From contig NZ_VFSV01000014.1 of NCBI RefSeq assembly GCF_007004065.1, positions 483 to 64,482 of the forward strand: a stretch of DNA of 64,000 nt. The letters are read 5' to 3'. This document shows, in pieces, positions 53,503 through 62,436 of this stretch. Below the pieces are notes generated by a model that was not told the origin of the DNA, did not search any database, and worked only from the letters and a program-made list of their open reading frames with translations. Source of the stretch: Palleronia caenipelagi (lineage in GTDB: Bacteria > Pseudomonadota > Alphaproteobacteria > Rhodobacterales > Rhodobacteraceae). Every line of letters starts with the position of its first letter. Position 1 is the first letter of the stretch. The translations under genes and the position numbers were made by a program.

Positions 53503-54027
53503 TCAGCCGCAGCGTCCGGCCGCCTCGTCGAGCGCGGCGGTGAAGCCGATCAGGGAGAAGGTGTCCTTGGTCTGGGTGCCCCGGCCCGAACGCGCGGTCA
53601 GCACCGCTTCGGCGCCGCGCTTCATGGAAGCGATGATCTTCGCGTCATCCTCCGGCGATCCCGGCCAAGCCCATTCGCCCTCAGTGAAGAGGTCGAAGCT
53701 GGTGCCGCCGATCGCCAGCGACACGGTTGAACCGTCCGCAAAGGGATAGCCGCCTGTAAAGGACACCTCGCCGCGCACCTTCGCCCCCGGGCGATAGGTG
53801 ACGAACAAGAGGATATCCCCGCGTCGCACTGTCACCACCTGGCCACCGCGCGTGTTCACAGTGTCGGTGGGGCTGGAGACGCTCCAGCATTCCTTTGGGC
53901 TGTCCTCTACGAAAACCGTCCAGGCGGTCTCGACGGCGACGCGGTTTGTACTCTCGTCCTGTGCGAAAAGTGGGGTGGTGGCGGTCAGGGTCACAAGTGC
54001 CGCCAGAAATCCGGTCAGTGCTTTCAT
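53503..54027 (-). CDS. Invasion-associated locus B (IalB) family protein
   Basis: A 174-residue periplasmic protein with a signal peptide (LTGFLAALVTLTATTPLFA). The motif WTVFVEDSPKECWSVSSPT near the mature N-terminus, the GGQVVTVRRGDILLFVTYRPG strand pattern and FSLIGFTAALDEA with a final Cys are family-typical. Function in free-living alphaproteobacteria is unknown. The start MKALTGF was chosen because it begins the signal; upstream ATGs are in frame. Divergent from the asparaginase gene. Confidence 0.83.
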   Translation of the reverse strand: MKALTGFLAALVTLTATTPLFAQDESTNRVAVETAWTVFVEDSPKECWSVSSPTDTVNTRGGQVVTVRRGDILLFVTYRPGAKVRGEVSFTGGYPFADGSTVSLAIGGTSFDLFTEGEWAWPGSPEDDAKIIASMKRGAEAVLTARSGRGTQTKDTFSLIGFTAALDEAAGRCG

Positions 54028-54202
54028 CTGTTTAACAGCCTCCAGCTGCATTCTGCCTCGTACCACGCAGGCCCGCCCTCTGTCGGGGCGCTGAACCTTC
54101 GCGGTTTCCAATCTTATTCAGCGATGCGACTGTAAAGGGAAAACACCGCGACGCGAAAGGGCGAGCGGCAAAAAATCGCTATCTCGTGAAGGAGAGACCC
54201 AG

Positions 54203-55186
54203 ATGGCTGACGCAATTCCGATGATCGAACTGTGGCGCGGACCGTTTTGCGAAACGGTTCATCGCGGCCATGCGGTGATTTGCGACGGCACCGGGGAGGT
54301 GGTCGAGGCGTGGGGCGACGCGGGCGCACGCATGTTCCCGCGCTCGTCCTGCAAGATGGTGCAGGCCTTGCCCATGGTCGAAGCGGGGATTCGGCTCTCA
54401 CCTGAACGGCTGGCGCTGGCCTCGTCGAGCCACGAAGGTGCGCCGATGCATTATGACATGGTGCGTGATTGGCTGGCGGAGACGGGTCACACGGACGATG
54501 ACCTCCTGTGTGGCCGCGAAGCGCCGCGCGACCGTGATTATCGGCACCAGATGATCCGTGAGGGGCAGAGGCCGGAACAGGCCCACAACCAGTGCTCGGG
54601 AAAACATGCGGGGTTTCTGCAATTCCACCGGCATTTGGGGGCCGAGGGCGACTATACGGATCCGAATGGCCCGGTACAGCGCCAGATTCGCGCGGCATTC
54701 GAAGAGGTCACGGGCGAGGACAGCCCCGGCTACGGGATCGACGGCTGTGCGGCGCCGAACTTCGCGACCTCGATGACGGGTCTTGCCCGGGCGATGGCGC
54801 GATTCGCAGGCGCAGTGGAGGGTGCGGACGCCCGCCAGACCGCCATGTTGGCCCTGCGTGAGGGCATGATGGCCCATCCTGAGCTGGTCGCGGGGGAGGG
54901 CAAGGCCACGACCTTGTTCATGCGCGCTGCGCAAGAACCTCTCGCAGTAAAGGCCGGGGCCGAGGGGGTCTTTGTCGGCATCCTGCCTGGACGCGGCCTC
55001 GGCATTGCGCTCAAGATTACCGACGGCGCTCCTCGTGCCGCCGAAGCTGCTATGGCGGCTCTTCTCGTGCGGCTGGGCGTGTTGGATGCGGCGGCACCGG
55101 AGGTCACGGCGTTTTTGAACACGCCGGTGATGAACCGGGCGGGGGCCGAAGTGGGTCAGATCCGCGCGACCGAAGGGGTTTTCTGA
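54203..55186 (+). CDS. Asparaginase II-type (Rhizobium-type L-asparaginase)
   Basis: A 327-residue enzyme of the family of thermolabile Rhizobium asparaginases, unrelated to the E. coli enzymes and resembling serine-lactamase folds. Conserved motifs are RSSCKMVQALP (Ser-x-x-Lys pair), ALASSSHEGAPMHY, NQCSGKHAGFL (zinc/active-site Cys and Lys) and GIDGCAAPNFATSM. GAAGGAGAG precedes the ATG. It converges with serB, leaving three bases between the genes. Confidence 0.88.
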   Translation: MADAIPMIELWRGPFCETVHRGHAVICDGTGEVVEAWGDAGARMFPRSSCKMVQALPMVEAGIRLSPERLALASSSHEGAPMHYDMVRDWLAETGHTDDDLLCGREAPRDRDYRHQMIREGQRPEQAHNQCSGKHAGFLQFHRHLGAEGDYTDPNGPVQRQIRAAFEEVTGEDSPGYGIDGCAAPNFATSMTGLARAMARFAGAVEGADARQTAMLALREGMMAHPELVAGEGKATTLFMRAAQEPLAVKAGAEGVFVGILPGRGLGIALKITDGAPRAAEAAMAALLVRLGVLDAAAPEVTAFLNTPVMNRAGAEVGQIRATEGVF

Positions 55187-55189
55187 GCC

Positions 55190-56056
55190 TCAGGCGGTAA
55201 AGTCCTCGCTTGCATATCCCTGCAAATACAGGAGCGCCGAGAGATCTCCGTGGTTGATGCGCAGCTTCGCCTGCGCCGCCACGGTGGGTTTCGCGTGCAG
55301 CGCAACCCCGGCTCCGGCCAGTTGCAACATGCCCAGATCATTCGCCCCGTCGCCCACCGCCATGGCGCGGTCGGTGCTGATGCCACGGTCGTCGCAGATC
55401 CGTTGCAGCGCCGCGACCTTGGCATCCCGCCCGAGGATCGGCTCACCCACCTGTCCGGTCAGCAGTCCGTTCTCTTCGATCAGGGTGTTGGCGCGGTGCT
55501 CGTCAAAGCCCAGCCGTTCCGACACCCGCGCCGTGAACTGGGTAAAGCCGCCCGAAACCAGCGCCGCATAACCGCCATTGGCCCGCATGGTCGCGAGCAG
55601 CGCCTCGCCGCCGGGGGTCAGGGTGATGCGGCTCTCCCAGACCTGCTGGATCACGTCGGTTGAGAGCCCCTCAAGCAGCCCGACCCGCTCACGCAGCGCG
55701 CCCTCGAAGTCCAGTTCGCCATTCATCGCCCGGGCGGTGATGTCCCTGACCTGCGCGCCCACGCCCGCGACCTCGGCCAGCTCGTCGATGCATTCCTGCC
55801 CGATCATGGTGGAATCCATGTCGGCAATCAGCACTTCCTTGCGGCGGCCCGCCTCCGGCTGGATGCAGAGATCGACGCCCATCTTCTGCGCCTCCGCCCA
55901 GACGTCCTCTGCATTGCCGGGAGTGCTCTCAACGGCAAACTCGGCGGCCAGAGCCGGGTTCAACCAGACCGCATCTCCGCCCCCCCAGGCGTTGCGCAGC
56001 GCCTCCACAAAAGCGGGATCAAGCGCGCGGGCGGCAATGAGGGACACGATCTGCAT
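55190..56056 (-). CDS. serB: Phosphoserine phosphatase
   Basis: A 288-residue HAD phosphatase for the last step of serine synthesis. Motif I is IADMDSTMIGQECIDELA (nucleophile DxD), motif II is VSGGFTQFT, and motif III/IV is MAVGDGANDLGML. The N-terminal 80 residues form the ACT-like extension of the long SerB type. Confidence 0.95.
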   Translation of the reverse strand: MQIVSLIAARALDPAFVEALRNAWGGGDAVWLNPALAAEFAVESTPGNAEDVWAEAQKMGVDLCIQPEAGRRKEVLIADMDSTMIGQECIDELAEVAGVGAQVRDITARAMNGELDFEGALRERVGLLEGLSTDVIQQVWESRITLTPGGEALLATMRANGGYAALVSGGFTQFTARVSERLGFDEHRANTLIEENGLLTGQVGEPILGRDAKVAALQRICDDRGISTDRAMAVGDGANDLGMLQLAGAGVALHAKPTVAAQAKLRINHGDLSALLYLQGYASEDFTA

Positions 56057-56116
56057 AGGCGGGCTCCTGTGGTCTGCGCCCGCAGATGGCCCAAAACGCC
56101 GCCGAGGGGCAAGGCC

Positions 56117-56539
56117 CTAGTCCGGATCGACCTTGCCACGAAGGGCCTTCACCTCGCCGCGCACTTTCTTGGCCTGCAATCGCCGCCGTTTTGAGCCGAG
56201 CGTGGGCCGGGTGGGAATGCGGCGTTTCGGCCGCTCCAGCGCCTGCGCGATCAGTGCGGCCAGCCGTTCGCGTGCAATCTCGCGGTTGCGGGCCTGATGG
56301 CGGGTCTCGCTGACCTGCAGGATCAGCGCCCCGTCCTTGGTCCAGCGCCGCCCGGCGAGCCGTCTGAGCCGCGCCTTGACCGGCTCGGGCAGGTTCGGGC
56401 TGCGCGCCGCTTCGAAGCGCAACTCGACCGCCGTGGCGACCTTGTTTACGTTCTGCCCCCCCGGACCGCTGGCCTGCACGAATTGCTCGGTCAGTTCCCA
56501 GTCCTCGATAGTAATCTGGTCGGTGATGTGGAGAGGCAT
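56117..56539 (-). CDS. arfB: Ribosome rescue hydrolase ArfB
   Basis: A 140-residue protein that frees stalled ribosomes by hydrolysing peptidyl-tRNA. The GGQ motif lies in SGPGGQNVNKVATAVELRF, and the basic C-terminal tail (ERPKRRIPTRPTLGSKRRRLQAKKVRGEVK) is the part that probes the empty mRNA channel. Also called the ICT1/YaeJ family. Confidence 0.94.
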   Translation of the reverse strand: MPLHITDQITIEDWELTEQFVQASGPGGQNVNKVATAVELRFEAARSPNLPEPVKARLRRLAGRRWTKDGALILQVSETRHQARNREIARERLAALIAQALERPKRRIPTRPTLGSKRRRLQAKKVRGEVKALRGKVDPD

Positions 56540-56630
56540 GGGAGCGGCGGGCTCTGTTGTGGACGGTGGCTGGATCTTGGACCAGACACCGTCCGGTGGA
56601 AAGAGCCTGCGCCGGAGGCTCGTCGCCTCT

Positions 56631-57176
56631 TTACCGAATGCCCAGGGCCCGGTCCGCCGAGAGCAGACCCCCGCCCTTGACCACCAGTGTCAGGAACAGG
56701 ACCAGCCACAGGCTGCGCTGGTCCATGATCGCGCTGTCGGGGTGACGGTCGAACCACGCGCCGACCGTTTCCGGTACGGCGATGAGCCCGTGGCCAAAGA
56801 GGTCCACGACTGTCTGCACGGCAACGAAACCGATCATGCCGAGCGCGGCCAGTCGGGTGAAGAGCCCGAGGATGATCAACAGCGGCAGAAGAAACTCGGC
56901 CCACGTCCCCGCGAGGACGACCAGCGTGTGCCAGAGGCTCATGGCGCTCGTGTCATAGCCGACGGCGTCAAACGTCTTTGGGAAGATCTGCGCATAGGCG
57001 CCCACCGACGGGTTGAACAAACCCAGCGGTCCGTCCCCGAGCTTCGTCATCGCGGACGCCCAGTAATACCCGGCGAGCACGGCGGCAAAGACGACGCGCG
57101 CCACGAGTGGCAGGATCGGAGCGCCACGCTCCAGGATGTCACTGGTTCGGTTCACGATGTTCACGACGGTGCTCAT
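56631..57176 (-). CDS. DoxX-family membrane protein of the bufferin operon
   Basis: A 181-residue DoxX-type protein with four membrane helices (LPLVARVVFAAVLAGYYWAS, LWHTLVVLAGTWAEFLLPLLIILG, LAALGMIGFVAVQTVVDLF, SLWLVLFLTLVVKGGGLLS). DoxX genes often close bufferin-type operons; the protein may supply reducing or metal-handling functions at the membrane. It overlaps the upstream DUF2063 gene by ATGA. Confidence 0.88.
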   Translation of the reverse strand: MSTVVNIVNRTSDILERGAPILPLVARVVFAAVLAGYYWASAMTKLGDGPLGLFNPSVGAYAQIFPKTFDAVGYDTSAMSLWHTLVVLAGTWAEFLLPLLIILGLFTRLAALGMIGFVAVQTVVDLFGHGLIAVPETVGAWFDRHPDSAIMDQRSLWLVLFLTLVVKGGGLLSADRALGIR

Positions 57177-57901
57177 GTCGTTTCCTTCTCTGCAAAGCCC
57201 GTTACGGCTCCATGTCCAAGCAGCAGGGCGAATAGGGTTTGAAGATCCACTTCGGGATCGAGGGCGCCCAGCGGCGCACCCGCGCCGATCGACGCGAGCG
57301 CAGCGGCGGCGCCCGATGGCAACAGATGCGGCGCCGGATCAAACTCGGGGCGTAAAATCACAACATCCTGCGCTTCGGCACGGGGCTTCGGTGCATTTTC
57401 TTCGGAGTTGAACCGCCAGATGTCGTAGATTGGCCAGGCTGAGGTGACGATCCGTAATGAGGGGGCGAGGTGCAGACACAGCCGGTCCGGGTCGACGCTC
57501 GCGAGCCCCTGCGGATCGATGGGATCGGCATCGGCGGCGTGGTAACTCTCCCGCAGGGCCAGCTCCAGCCGCGCGATGTCTGGCAGATAACCCAGATGGC
57601 TGAGTTGCGGCAGATTTGCCAGAAACTCCGGCATCTCCGCGCCGTAATACATCATCAAGGGCGATCCCGGCGGATGGGCGCGCGCGAAGACGCGGGCCAT
57701 CTGGCGGAAATTCTCCGCCCCGATCAGCTTCGCCACCACCGGAAAGCCGGTCTCGAGCGCATCGATCAGGCCGACGATCACGTTGTTGCGGTAGACGTCA
57801 AAGCGCTTGCCCGCCGCGCCGCCTTGACCATCCGTGACGATCGCCGGCGTCGGACGGCCGGGATCGAGCAGGGCCATCGTAAATTCGGATTGTCCGCTCA
57901 T
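57173..57901 (-). CDS. bufC: DUF2063 (HvfC/BufC) partner of the MNIO enzyme
   Basis: A 242-residue protein with the DUF2063 N-terminal domain (FDVYRNNVIVGLIDALETGFPVV, FARAHPPGSPLMMYYG, LGYLPDIARLELALRESYHA). In DUF692-dependent RiPP pathways this protein recognises the precursor and delivers it to the metalloenzyme. It overlaps both the MNIO gene and the doxX gene by four bases. Confidence 0.9.
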   Translation of the reverse strand: MSGQSEFTMALLDPGRPTPAIVTDGQGGAAGKRFDVYRNNVIVGLIDALETGFPVVAKLIGAENFRQMARVFARAHPPGSPLMMYYGAEMPEFLANLPQLSHLGYLPDIARLELALRESYHAADADPIDPQGLASVDPDRLCLHLAPSLRIVTSAWPIYDIWRFNSEENAPKPRAEAQDVVILRPEFDPAPHLLPSGAAAALASIGAGAPLGALDPEVDLQTLFALLLGHGAVTGFAEKETT

Positions 57902-58746
57902 GCGGCCACCGCGAGCCTTTGCAACGCCTGCGCGGCACGCTCAGCCTCAGCCGCCAGCGTCGGCCAGTCGGGCACGTCATTGTCCCATTCAATCAGCAAG
58001 GGGCGCGGTCCCATCCGTTCGAGCGCATGGTCAAGGAGCCGCCAGACCGGGTCCGCCGTCTCGCGACCGTGACTGTCGATCAGCAGCGGGCGCCCGTGGT
58101 CGTCGCTGTCTTCATCATGGCCACCGAGATGCACTTCGCCCACCGCGTCGAGAGGGAATGCGTCCACGTAAGATCTCGGATCGTAACCAAGATTGGTCGC
58201 CGAAATGAAGACGTTGTTGATGTCGAGCAAAAGACCGCAGCCGGTGCGCCTGGCGATGGCGGCGAGGAACTCCGGCTCGGACATATCGGTCTCGACAAAG
58301 GCGAGATAGGAGGATGGATTTTCCAGCAGCATCCGCCGCCCCAACACCTCCTGCACCTGATCGATATGGTCGCTCACCCGGTCCAGCGTGGACTGGTTAT
58401 AGGGCAGTGGCAGAAGGTCATTCAGGAATGATGTATCATGGGTGGACCAGGCCAGATGCTCTGAAAACTGGGCCGGGTTGATCGCGTCGCAGAGCGCGCG
58501 GAGCCGATCCAGATGGTCGCGGTCGAGCGACGCTTCGCCGCCGATGGAGAGGCCCACGCCGTGCACCGAGATCGGAAAGCGCTCCGCCAGATGACGGAGC
58601 TGTGCCAGAGGACGGCCCCCGGCCCCCATGTAGTTTTCGGCATGAATTTCGAGCCAGCCCACTCTGCCGGGAGTTTCGCAGATCTCCGCGAAATGCTGCG
58701 CCTTGAAGCCGACGCCGGGCGCGTGAGGCAGGGATGTGGTGGGCAT
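57898..58746 (-). CDS. bufB: MNIO (DUF692) bufferin maturase
   Basis: A 282-residue TIM-barrel enzyme of the multinuclear non-heme iron oxidative family, which modifies cysteines of small peptides. Metal-ligand motifs are visible in order: EIHAENYMG, SVHGVGLSIGG, LLENPSSYLAF, GLLLDINNVFISATN, GEVHLGGHDED. The start MPTTSLPH was taken; an ATG 16 codons earlier gives a less likely Arg-rich extension. It lies 75 bases after the precursor gene. Confidence 0.94.
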   Translation of the reverse strand: MPTTSLPHAPGVGFKAQHFAEICETPGRVGWLEIHAENYMGAGGRPLAQLRHLAERFPISVHGVGLSIGGEASLDRDHLDRLRALCDAINPAQFSEHLAWSTHDTSFLNDLLPLPYNQSTLDRVSDHIDQVQEVLGRRMLLENPSSYLAFVETDMSEPEFLAAIARRTGCGLLLDINNVFISATNLGYDPRSYVDAFPLDAVGEVHLGGHDEDSDDHGRPLLIDSHGRETADPVWRLLDHALERMGPRPLLIEWDNDVPDWPTLAAEAERAAQALQRLAVAA

Positions 58747-58821
58747 CGGGCGGCTCCGTCTGGTTAAAGTTCGGGAGATTTCGGGCCGGGGCACCGGCTG
58801 GCGCCCCGGCTCGGTGGTGAC

Positions 58822-59127
58822 TTACGCCGGGATATCACGCTCGAGGGCTTCGGTGGAGCCCATGCGCTTGGTGCCGTCTTCCATCGCGGGAACTTCCATC
58901 GAGGCGCAGGTGCCGGCTTCGACGAACTTCCAGGCATTGCCCTGGAAATCGACCGTGGAGGTGCCGGCGCAAGTGGTGCCGGGGCCAGCCGCGCAGTCAT
59001 TCTGACCAGCGAGCGCCACACCGTAGCACTTTTCCTTGGCGCCGTCGGCCTGAGCCACGTGAGTCATGGAGGCGAGCGCCCCGACCAGAGCTCCGGCGAT
59101 CGCGACGGTTTTGGCGGTATTCGACAT
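58822..59127 (-). CDS. bufA: Bufferin-type metallophore precursor (DUF2282)
   Basis: A 101-residue secreted peptide. Signal peptide ends at VAQA (residue 27). The mature region has exactly four cysteines (34, 45, 53, 74) in [20 protein letters not shown] and GTCASMEV, the conserved set of DUF2282 proteins. In described bufferins such cysteines are oxidised by the MNIO enzyme and the peptide binds copper. The acidic tail has no Cys. AGGAGAAG precedes the ATG. First gene of the four-gene operon. Confidence 0.93.
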   Translation of the reverse strand: MSNTAKTVAIAGALVGALASMTHVAQADGAKEKCYGVALAGQNDCAAGPGTTCAGTSTVDFQGNAWKFVEAGTCASMEVPAMEDGTKRMGSTEALERDIPA

Positions 59128-59795
59128 GTTTCTTCTCCTCGGTTGTCATCAGATTGACTGGATCGCGTCTTGCGATGTCCTTGTTGTGACGGCGAAATAG
59201 CCTCGGGTCGAGTAACGAAGACGTGGTTCACGAACCGGCCAGCTGTCGCAAATGTGATTTGTTGAGATAGTCAGATATCCGAGTTGGAACTGGTCTGATC
59301 GGTTTCAGGGCACAGCGGCCCAGCCAGAAAAGGCGAGAAAATGGGATAATTTCCCATAATTTCTATACGACACACGGTTTGAGAGGTTTCGGCGCTCCGA
59401 CGCTGCCCCTGAGGGCGGGCTCTGACAGAACAGCTATCGGACGCACGACGCGCTTCCGGTCGGGGTATTCGAGCTCTTCGGTCGGCGGGCCGGGTGGGGC
59501 CAATGTTACAAAATGCGTCCGCCTGCGTTGAATTGGGGTCGGTACTGTTACGAAGGGTCCCCCCAGCGATTTTCTGGAGAGCCGCTATTGTTACAATTAG
59601 ACCCAACAAAGCGCCGATTCCGTGACCCTGAGCAGCACACACTTCGGAAATACCGCCGACCCTGTCACTTAACGGCACATCTCTTTGCAATTGCAAACAC
59701 CCGGCTTCCCCAGTTTGGTCGTGTGACCGCTTGAGTTAAGCCATGGCGCTTGGCTTGCGCGGGGAATTCAATTCTCAAATCGTGGAGTAAGGCTC
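59128..59795. other. Long intergenic region between bufA and gpx
   Basis: Nearly 670 bases without a convincing gene; open frames on both strands lack homology and ribosome sites. It must hold the divergent promoters of the bufferin operon and the glutathione peroxidase gene. Three phased TGTTAC repeats lie in its central to right part. Confidence 0.6.
59504..59595 (+). repeat. Three phased TGTTAC direct repeats, possible operator
   Basis: TGTTACAAAATG (59504), TGTTACGAAGGG (59546) and TGTTACAATTAG (59589) recur at intervals of 42 and 43 bases, close to four helical turns, each followed within 10 bases by a C-rich triplet. Such phased repeats suggest cooperative binding of a regulator on one face of the helix. 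The regulator is not identified. Confidence 0.5.
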
Positions 59796-60275
59796 ATGGC
59801 TCTCGACCTCGACACCCCCTTTGGCAACATCCGTGGCGGTGAGTTGCGGCTGGCCGACTGGCGCGGACAGGCCATTCTGGTGGTCAATACGGCCATGCGA
59901 TGCGGATTCACGTATCAGTTCGACGGTCTGCAAACGCTCTATGAGACCTACAAGGATCGGGGGCTGGTCGTTGTCGCGGTCCCATCCAACGACTTCAAAC
60001 AAGAACTGGCCGACGAAGACGCTGTTCGTGAAAAATGCGAAGCCCGGTTTGATCTGACCCTGCCGATGACCACGATCACCCATGTTCGAGGACCCGAAGC
60101 GCACCCGTTCTACCAGTCGGTTCGGGAGGAGACGGGCTTTGTGCCTTCGTGGAATTTCAATAAATTTTTGATCGGGCCAGATGGGGCCGCGGTGGATCAC
60201 TGGGGGGCGACCACTGGACCGAAATCGAGACGCCTGTTGCGCAAGATCGAAGCGGTCCTGTCCGAGGTGCATTGA
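59796..60275 (+). CDS. Glutathione peroxidase-like thiol peroxidase
   Basis: A 159-residue peroxidase. The catalytic tetrad is readable: Cys36 (NTAMRCGFTYQF), Gln69 (PSNDFKQELADE), Trp119 and Asn120 (PSWNFNKFL). It uses Cys rather than Sec. The NTAMRCG motif departs from the common NVAS-x-CG. GTGGAGTAAGG precedes the ATG. Divergent from the bufferin operon, so both may answer copper or oxidative stress. Confidence 0.91.
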   Translation: MALDLDTPFGNIRGGELRLADWRGQAILVVNTAMRCGFTYQFDGLQTLYETYKDRGLVVVAVPSNDFKQELADEDAVREKCEARFDLTLPMTTITHVRGPEAHPFYQSVREETGFVPSWNFNKFLIGPDGAAVDHWGATTGPKSRRLLRKIEAVLSEVH

Positions 60276-60341
60276 GGCTCAGGCTCAGGGGCTGGCGACT
60301 CAAGGCGCCTGCGCCGGATGGTTCGACCGGTCCTGCCCGCG

Positions 60342-61499
60342 TCAGATCAGCGGTGCCGCACTGGTCAGATCGCGCCGGATGCGGATCAGGTCGGAGAGCT
60401 GGGCCTGACCCGGGATGAGTGCTGCGGGCCTCCTGCCGATCAGCCGGGCGGGCGTCTCGATTGCGGCCCGTAGCGCCTGCTCCAGCGTCAGGCCAACCTC
60501 TTTGACCATCACGCTGATGGCCCGGGTCAGGTCGAGATCCGCGCCAGCCAGCGTTCCGTCAGCCAGCGTGAGCACTCCATTCCGTCGGGTGATCCGGCGC
60601 CCTCCCAGATCAAACCCGTCGCTATCGGTTCCGGCGACCGCCATGGCGTCGCTGACCAGAAAGATCGCGCCAGGTCCGGTCTTGGCGGCCCAAGCCGCGC
60701 GGATGGTTTGCGGATGCACGTGCACAGCATCGGCAATCAACCCGGCTGAGACTGTCCCGTTGCTCAGTGCGGCCCCCACAAGGCCGGGGCTTCGGCTGCC
60801 CAGTTGGCTCATGGCGTTGAAGAGGTGGGTCACGCATCGCGCGCCCGCGTCAATGTAGCGGAAGCACGTGTCGAAATCTGCATCCGTGTGTCCCAGTGAC
60901 ACGATCACCCCGGCCTCAGTCAGCGTGGCCACCTGCGTTTCAGTCACGCTCTCGGGGGCCAGAGTTACCATCAGCACCGGAAGCGCGCGGGCTGCGGCGC
61001 ACAATGCGTCGAGGTCCGCCGGTTCCATTTGGCGGATGAGCGCCGGATCATGAGCGCCTTTGCGGGCCACAGAGAGGTGCGGCCCTTCGAGATGCAGACC
61101 CGCGACGCCGGGCACCCCATGCTGAACCGCCTCGATTGTCGCAGCGATAGCGTCGCGCGTCTGGTCGGGCGTGTCGGTGATGAGCGTTGGCAGGATCGTT
61201 GTGGTGCCAAGATTACGGTGCGCCCGGGCGATCTGCGCGACCGTTTGCACATCGGGGCGGCCGTTGAACATGATACCGCCGCCGCCATTGACTTGCAGAT
61301 CAACGAAGCCGGGGCTGACGACATCGCCGTCAAAATCCCATACGTGTGCGCCGCCTCCGATCTCAGCTTCGGCGGCGCAGGCGCTGAGCACGCCGTTCTC
61401 AAACCGCAACGCTTGCCCGTCGATAAGACGCGTCCCGTCAAAAATGCGCGCGTTTCGCAGCACGACCACTCGTTCGCCTACCAGATCAGAGGGCGTCAT
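60342..61499 (-). CDS. nagA: N-acetylglucosamine-6-phosphate deacetylase
   Basis: A 385-residue amidohydrolase that makes glucosamine-6-phosphate. Motifs: VSPGFVDLQVNGGGG, HLEGPHLSVARKGAH, SLGHTDADF, THLFNAMSQL and VSDAMAVAG (catalytic Asp). Start MTPSDLVG overlaps the upstream kinase gene by ATGA; the longer open frame upstream is a shadow. No nagB or sugar transporter lies nearby. Confidence 0.94.
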   Translation of the reverse strand: MTPSDLVGERVVVLRNARIFDGTRLIDGQALRFENGVLSACAAEAEIGGGAHVWDFDGDVVSPGFVDLQVNGGGGIMFNGRPDVQTVAQIARAHRNLGTTTILPTLITDTPDQTRDAIAATIEAVQHGVPGVAGLHLEGPHLSVARKGAHDPALIRQMEPADLDALCAAARALPVLMVTLAPESVTETQVATLTEAGVIVSLGHTDADFDTCFRYIDAGARCVTHLFNAMSQLGSRSPGLVGAALSNGTVSAGLIADAVHVHPQTIRAAWAAKTGPGAIFLVSDAMAVAGTDSDGFDLGGRRITRRNGVLTLADGTLAGADLDLTRAISVMVKEVGLTLEQALRAAIETPARLIGRRPAALIPGQAQLSDLIRIRRDLTSAAPLI

Positions 61500-62374
61500 G
61501 GTGCCAGCCCTTCGGCAAAGTCTCGGGCCAGCGAAATCGCTCCGTCGAGGGGATCGCCATCCGGTGGGGCAAGGTCGGCCGCTAACTCTGGTGGTAGCCA
61601 GCGCGCAAAATGAGGGCCAATGCCGCCCGTCAAGCATACGGGCAGGCCGGGCTGCCAGCCTATCGCACGGGCCGCTCGGTCGATCTCCGCCCCGGCCGCC
61701 CTCAGAATGAATGTCGCAATCGCATCGCCGTCTTCGGCGCCATGCGTGACAAGGGGAGCCAGTGCCCCGAATTCAGCGGGGGTCGCGCGGGCGGCAAAGC
61801 GCAGAATACCCGCTGCGCCGTCGAGGTTGGCCAGCAGCTGGTCGCTGAGTTCGGAGGCCACGCGGCGCCCGTCAACGACTTCAAGCGTCAGCGCCAATGC
61901 GCGCCGCCCGACCCATTGCGCCGAAGCTTCGTCCCCGAGATCAGCGCCCCAGCCCCCTGCGAGCCTGGTCTCCCCGGAGATCCGGGCCGCGATAAACGAA
62001 CCAGTGCCGCAATGGGCCACGACCCCGTCGCGTATCCCCAGAGCGCCCCGCAACGCGGCCAGCCGGTCGTCGGCGACCTGTGCCTGTCGGAACGGCAGCG
62101 CCTTGCCGAGCTGCTCGGCGATGTCGGGCGCGATGACACCGGCCACACCGACAAAGGCGGGAACCTCGCTCAGATCGTCCACGGTTCGCTTGGTCGCGTC
62201 GGCGAGCGCGGCCAGCCCGCTGGTGATTGCCTCCACCGCGCCACTAAAATCGCTGAACACATTGGCGGGACCGGTTTCGACGGAGACGCGCGGCCCGGAC
62301 CCCGAGAGGGCGATCCGACAGCGTGTGCCACCGCCATCAATGGCAATCACATGGGTCTTTGTCGGTTTGGTCAT
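61496..62374 (-). CDS. N-acetylglucosamine kinase (BadF/BadG ATPase type)
   Basis: A 292-residue sugar kinase of the ASKHA fold. The phosphate-1 motif is VIAIDGGGTRCRIAL, the middle has VAHCGTGSFIAAR and GGWGADLGDEASAQW, and the C-terminal adenosine motif is VCLTGGIGPHFARWL. It should phosphorylate GlcNAc and feed nagA directly downstream. It is 62 bases from the formylglycine-generating enzyme gene. Confidence 0.88.
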   Translation of the reverse strand: MTKPTKTHVIAIDGGGTRCRIALSGSGPRVSVETGPANVFSDFSGAVEAITSGLAALADATKRTVDDLSEVPAFVGVAGVIAPDIAEQLGKALPFRQAQVADDRLAALRGALGIRDGVVAHCGTGSFIAARISGETRLAGGWGADLGDEASAQWVGRRALALTLEVVDGRRVASELSDQLLANLDGAAGILRFAARATPAEFGALAPLVTHGAEDGDAIATFILRAAGAEIDRAARAIGWQPGLPVCLTGGIGPHFARWLPPELAADLAPPDGDPLDGAISLARDFAEGLAP

Positions 62375-62436
62375 ATTACGGCCTCAGTCGGCACTTCGGG
62401 GAATGGACAAAAACCTGTGCCACCCGTGGGGAACCT

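Noticed and set aside
59271-59696. A 141-codon minus-strand open frame upstream of bufA
   Set aside because: Composition is non-protein-like in its second half, no ribosome site, and it covers the likely promoter region and repeats.
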